From contig CAYRTD010000159.1 in the NCBI GenBank assembly GCA_964426915.1, positions 1-8,871 of the forward strand: a DNA stretch of 8,871 nucleotides, in the 5' to 3' direction. The notes under the pieces were generated by a model. The model was not told where the DNA came from, made no database searches, and saw only the letters and a program-made list of their open reading frames with translations. Below are positions 6,385-8,871 of the stretch, one piece after another. Position numbers and translations under genes: made by a program. The DNA comes from CAYRTD01 sp964426915. Its GTDB lineage: Bacteria; Bacteroidota; Bacteroidia; Bacteroidales; GCA-2748055. How positions within the stretch are numbered: position 1 is the first letter of the stretch; each line of letters begins with the position of its first letter.

Positions 6385-8868
6385 ATGAGAGTAACGTTAT
6401 TATGCTGCTTAATACTATCAATGTCCACCAGCATATCCTATGGAGGCGAAAAGCAGGGACTTACCAAAACAGAGTCACCCGTTCCGTTCGGGAAGTTGAC
6501 ATACGTAACCGGCTATGGTTTTAAAAAAGATGATATTAATTTAAAATTCGTAAGAATTAATGATGAGGAAACGATTTACCCGGATGAAAATATTTCCTTT
6601 CATAGCCTTTTGAAAGAGAGAGCTGTAAATCTTCCTGCTGTTCAGCAATATGAGAATATCCTTACCGTTAAACTGCCTGAAATGAAAAACGGTCTGGCGT
6701 TGTTATTTCTGGAAAATGAAAAGGACATTAATCATGCAGTTGTTGTAAACCGGCCTGAATTACAGTGGCTTTCAACAAATCGGGCTGAAACAGGAGATAC
6801 CCTTAGAGCTATCGGGAAAGGATTGGTAAATATTGGGCTTTATCCTGAAAGAGACAGTAATGGTTTACCAGTAAGTTATGCTGATTATATTCCTTCTGAT
6901 ACAAGGGTTGTTATAAAAGATGCAACAGGTAATTTTTTTGATTGTAAAATAGTAAAAACATCTGCCTATGATGTTCATTTTATTATACCCGATGGCGTAA
7001 AGGCAGGTGAAGGTAAGTTGTTCGTTCATGCAGGAATTGGGGGGCAGTATGGATGGTCGGAATACCAGTTAGTTAATATTAAGAATGAAAAAGAATGGTC
7101 GTCAGAAATTTTTAATGTCCGTGATTACGGTGCTGTAGGTGATGGTTTCGCCGACGACACCAAACCGGTTCAGGATGCAATAGATGATATCAGGAAGAAT
7201 AAGGGAGGGATACTTTTTTTCCCTGCCGGAGGTTATCATCTCAATGCCATGTTCAGAGTGCCCGAAAATACGATAATAAGAGGAGAAAGCAGGGAAAGAA
7301 CCTGGATTTATTTGCCAGATGGTTTTCATACCAATGCTATGGATTCCACCGTTAAAGTTGTTTTTGCCGGTGAGGGTTCCATTGGCATGGAAAACCTGAG
7401 TGTTCATGCCGTTTATGTTAATTATATTCTCATGGCACCTGTTGGTAATACTATTCCCGAAAACTGGATAGAGTTTTCATGGGAAGAACATAACACCATC
7501 CCTGGTGCAGATCATTCTTTTGTCAGGAACTGCAGACTGCTGCACAATCCTACACATTTATACCACAGGCGCGAGGATAACCCAAGGAAGGGCTATTTCA
7601 TAAGGGACCAAAGTGTGAATGTTTTACTGAGGGGTAATTATATAGAAATTACAGATTCCGAATTCCAGGGAAAAGAATCAAATGTATATCTCTGCGATAG
7701 CAAATATTCAATTATTTCAGACAATATCATGCATAGTGGGAATACAGGCAACAATATCGGATTGCAACATGGAAAAATTGGATACGAAAAAATTATTGTT
7801 GAAAATAATGTTCTCGATGGAATTGCACCAACCCATCATGGTTCAGTATGGATGATGCACGGTGGAAAGAATTTGTTTTTTTATAATAATGATGTGGTAC
7901 GACAATTTTGGGTGAGTGATAATGAAGGGCTCCTAGGCCATATGTGGGGATACCGTTTACCCATTTTTATAAAAAAAACTTATGATGACAGGATAGAAAT
8001 TGACCTTCAAAAATGGGAGCAGTACTGGAATAAAATGGAAAAGGAAAACGGGAATCTATCAAAATACTTCCCATTCAACAAGCAGAAAGTGAATGTTAAT
8101 GATTTCTCTATATATGAAGGAAAGGAAGTTCAGGTGTTTCGTGGGCAGGGAATTGGACAGGTCAATACAGTTGACCGGGTTGAAGGCAATATTCTCTATT
8201 TTAAAGACCCTTTTAAAACACCACTTACCAAAGAATCATTTTTAGTCCTTCATGAAGCACCTGCCTTCAGACACATAGTCTTTGCTAAAAATCGTATAGA
8301 AGATACCGGTCAGGCAATTTTTCTGTGGGGACATAGTCACGAGATCGTAATAGACGGGAATTCGGCTGTTCGTACGGGGCCGATTGGTGGATGGACCGTA
8401 TTTCATGCGTTCAGTGTGGCAGGTGGTTGTCATTACTTCCAGATTATTAATAATTATTGCAGTGAAGGAAGGGCTTTCGTACCAGGTCAGCATAGACCGG
8501 GAGGACGGTATGTTGCTGGTGGCATTGGCGCACAATATAGTTGCGAAAGCAATTGGGCATCAGGTGGAGGTGCTTTAAATTATGCAGGTTATATAATCAG
8601 GAATAACTTGCTGGAAAATGACTGTTCATTTAGCTTTCCTGGTTATGAGAACACATGGTGTTCTTCTGAACTTGACAAATCATCTGAGCAAAAATTTACC
8701 CCTTTCGATTTCGTGGGAATGGTTTTCGAGGATAATACAAACAAGGATTGTAATTATGGAATGTACCTTGGAAAGGGGATGAAAGCAGTTATAAAAAACA
8801 ACGAGTTTATTAATGTAGAAACAGAGGTTATTGGTGCAGAAAATGAAGGAATAATGTTCTTGAAGTAA
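6385..8868 (+). CDS. Secreted right-handed beta-helix protein, pectate-lyase-3 superfamily
   Basis: 827 residues from ATG 6385; an in-frame GTG at 6364 would add seven. ATG is preferred because it gives a compact signal peptide (MRVTLLCCLILSMSTSISYG), although AAGGA is a rather distant 13 bases upstream. Residues 35-232 look like two Ig/TIG-like sandwiches; the second has 'GDTLRAIGKGLV' and 'VHFIIPDGVKAGEG'. Residues 243-310 carry the pectate_lyase_3 signature ('FNVRDYGAVGDGFADDT', 'GGILFFPAGGYHL', 'TIIRGES'). Beta-helix rungs rich in N-x-I/V patterns follow at 380-505 and 631-820, interrupted by an insert at about 525-625 with 'VFRGQGIGQV'. It is likely exported to the periplasm or surface to bind or cleave a polysaccharide. 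The GH28 catalytic set (NTD, DD, GHG, RIK) is not evident, so activity and substrate are unknown. The gene is divergent from the TonB operon and complete, ending three bases from the window edge. Confidence 0.9.
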   Translation: MRVTLLCCLILSMSTSISYGGEKQGLTKTESPVPFGKLTYVTGYGFKKDDINLKFVRINDEETIYPDENISFHSLLKERAVNLPAVQQYENILTVKLPEMKNGLALLFLENEKDINHAVVVNRPELQWLSTNRAETGDTLRAIGKGLVNIGLYPERDSNGLPVSYADYIPSDTRVVIKDATGNFFDCKIVKTSAYDVHFIIPDGVKAGEGKLFVHAGIGGQYGWSEYQLVNIKNEKEWSSEIFNVRDYGAVGDGFADDTKPVQDAIDDIRKNKGGILFFPAGGYHLNAMFRVPENTIIRGESRERTWIYLPDGFHTNAMDSTVKVVFAGEGSIGMENLSVHAVYVNYILMAPVGNTIPENWIEFSWEEHNTIPGADHSFVRNCRLLHNPTHLYHRREDNPRKGYFIRDQSVNVLLRGNYIEITDSEFQGKESNVYLCDSKYSIISDNIMHSGNTGNNIGLQHGKIGYEKIIVENNVLDGIAPTHHGSVWMMHGGKNLFFYNNDVVRQFWVSDNEGLLGHMWGYRLPIFIKKTYDDRIEIDLQKWEQYWNKMEKENGNLSKYFPFNKQKVNVNDFSIYEGKEVQVFRGQGIGQVNTVDRVEGNILYFKDPFKTPLTKESFLVLHEAPAFRHIVFAKNRIEDTGQAIFLWGHSHEIVIDGNSAVRTGPIGGWTVFHAFSVAGGCHYFQIINNYCSEGRAFVPGQHRPGGRYVAGGIGAQYSCESNWASGGGALNYAGYIIRNNLLENDCSFSFPGYENTWCSSELDKSSEQKFTPFDFVGMVFEDNTNKDCNYGMYLGKGMKAVIKNNEFINVETEVIGAENEGIMFLK

Positions 8869-8871
8869 TTG

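Noticed and set aside
7102..7407. Minus-strand open frame of 101 codons inside the beta-helix gene
   Set aside because: It is a shadow of the plus-strand coding frame, with no recognisable domain and no ribosome site.

Overview
The window is AT-rich bacterial DNA. Its protein families point to a member of the Bacteroidota: a TonB-dependent receptor carrying an N-terminal carboxypeptidase-regulatory-like domain, a DUF4249 lipoprotein, and an MG2/plug secreted protein. The small intergenic gaps and the absence of strong Shine-Dalgarno sequences fit the same group. No RNA genes, insertion sequences, CRISPR arrays or phage genes were seen. All functional assignments come from reading the translated sequences; no database search was run.

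Layout. Bases 1-6010 hold four genes on the minus strand, read right to left with gaps of only 6, 11 and 9 bases, so almost certainly one operon. In order of transcription they are: an STN-containing TonB-dependent outer-membrane receptor (6010-3248); a DUF4249 lipoprotein (3241-2153); a secreted protein with an alpha-2-macroglobulin-like (MG2) start, a plug-like domain and an A2M-like tail (2141-384); and a secreted protein of unknown function cut by the left edge (374-1). Bases 6011-6384 form a divergent intergenic region with one doubtful 49-codon ORF. Bases 6385-8868 hold one plus-strand gene for a large secreted right-handed beta-helix protein of the pectate-lyase-3 superfamily, which ends three bases before the window does.

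How they may work together. The operon looks like an outer-membrane uptake or surface-assembly system: the receptor is the TonB-driven pore, the DUF4249 lipoprotein its likely partner, and the MG2/plug protein and the fourth protein accessory periplasmic or surface components. This set resembles a SusCD system, but DUF4249 stands where SusD would be, and no sugar-degrading enzyme lies in the same operon. The divergent beta-helix protein could act on a polysaccharide, but its substrate, its activity and any link to the operon are unproven. The receptor's STN domain suggests signalling to an anti-sigma factor, yet no FecI/FecR pair lies in the window.
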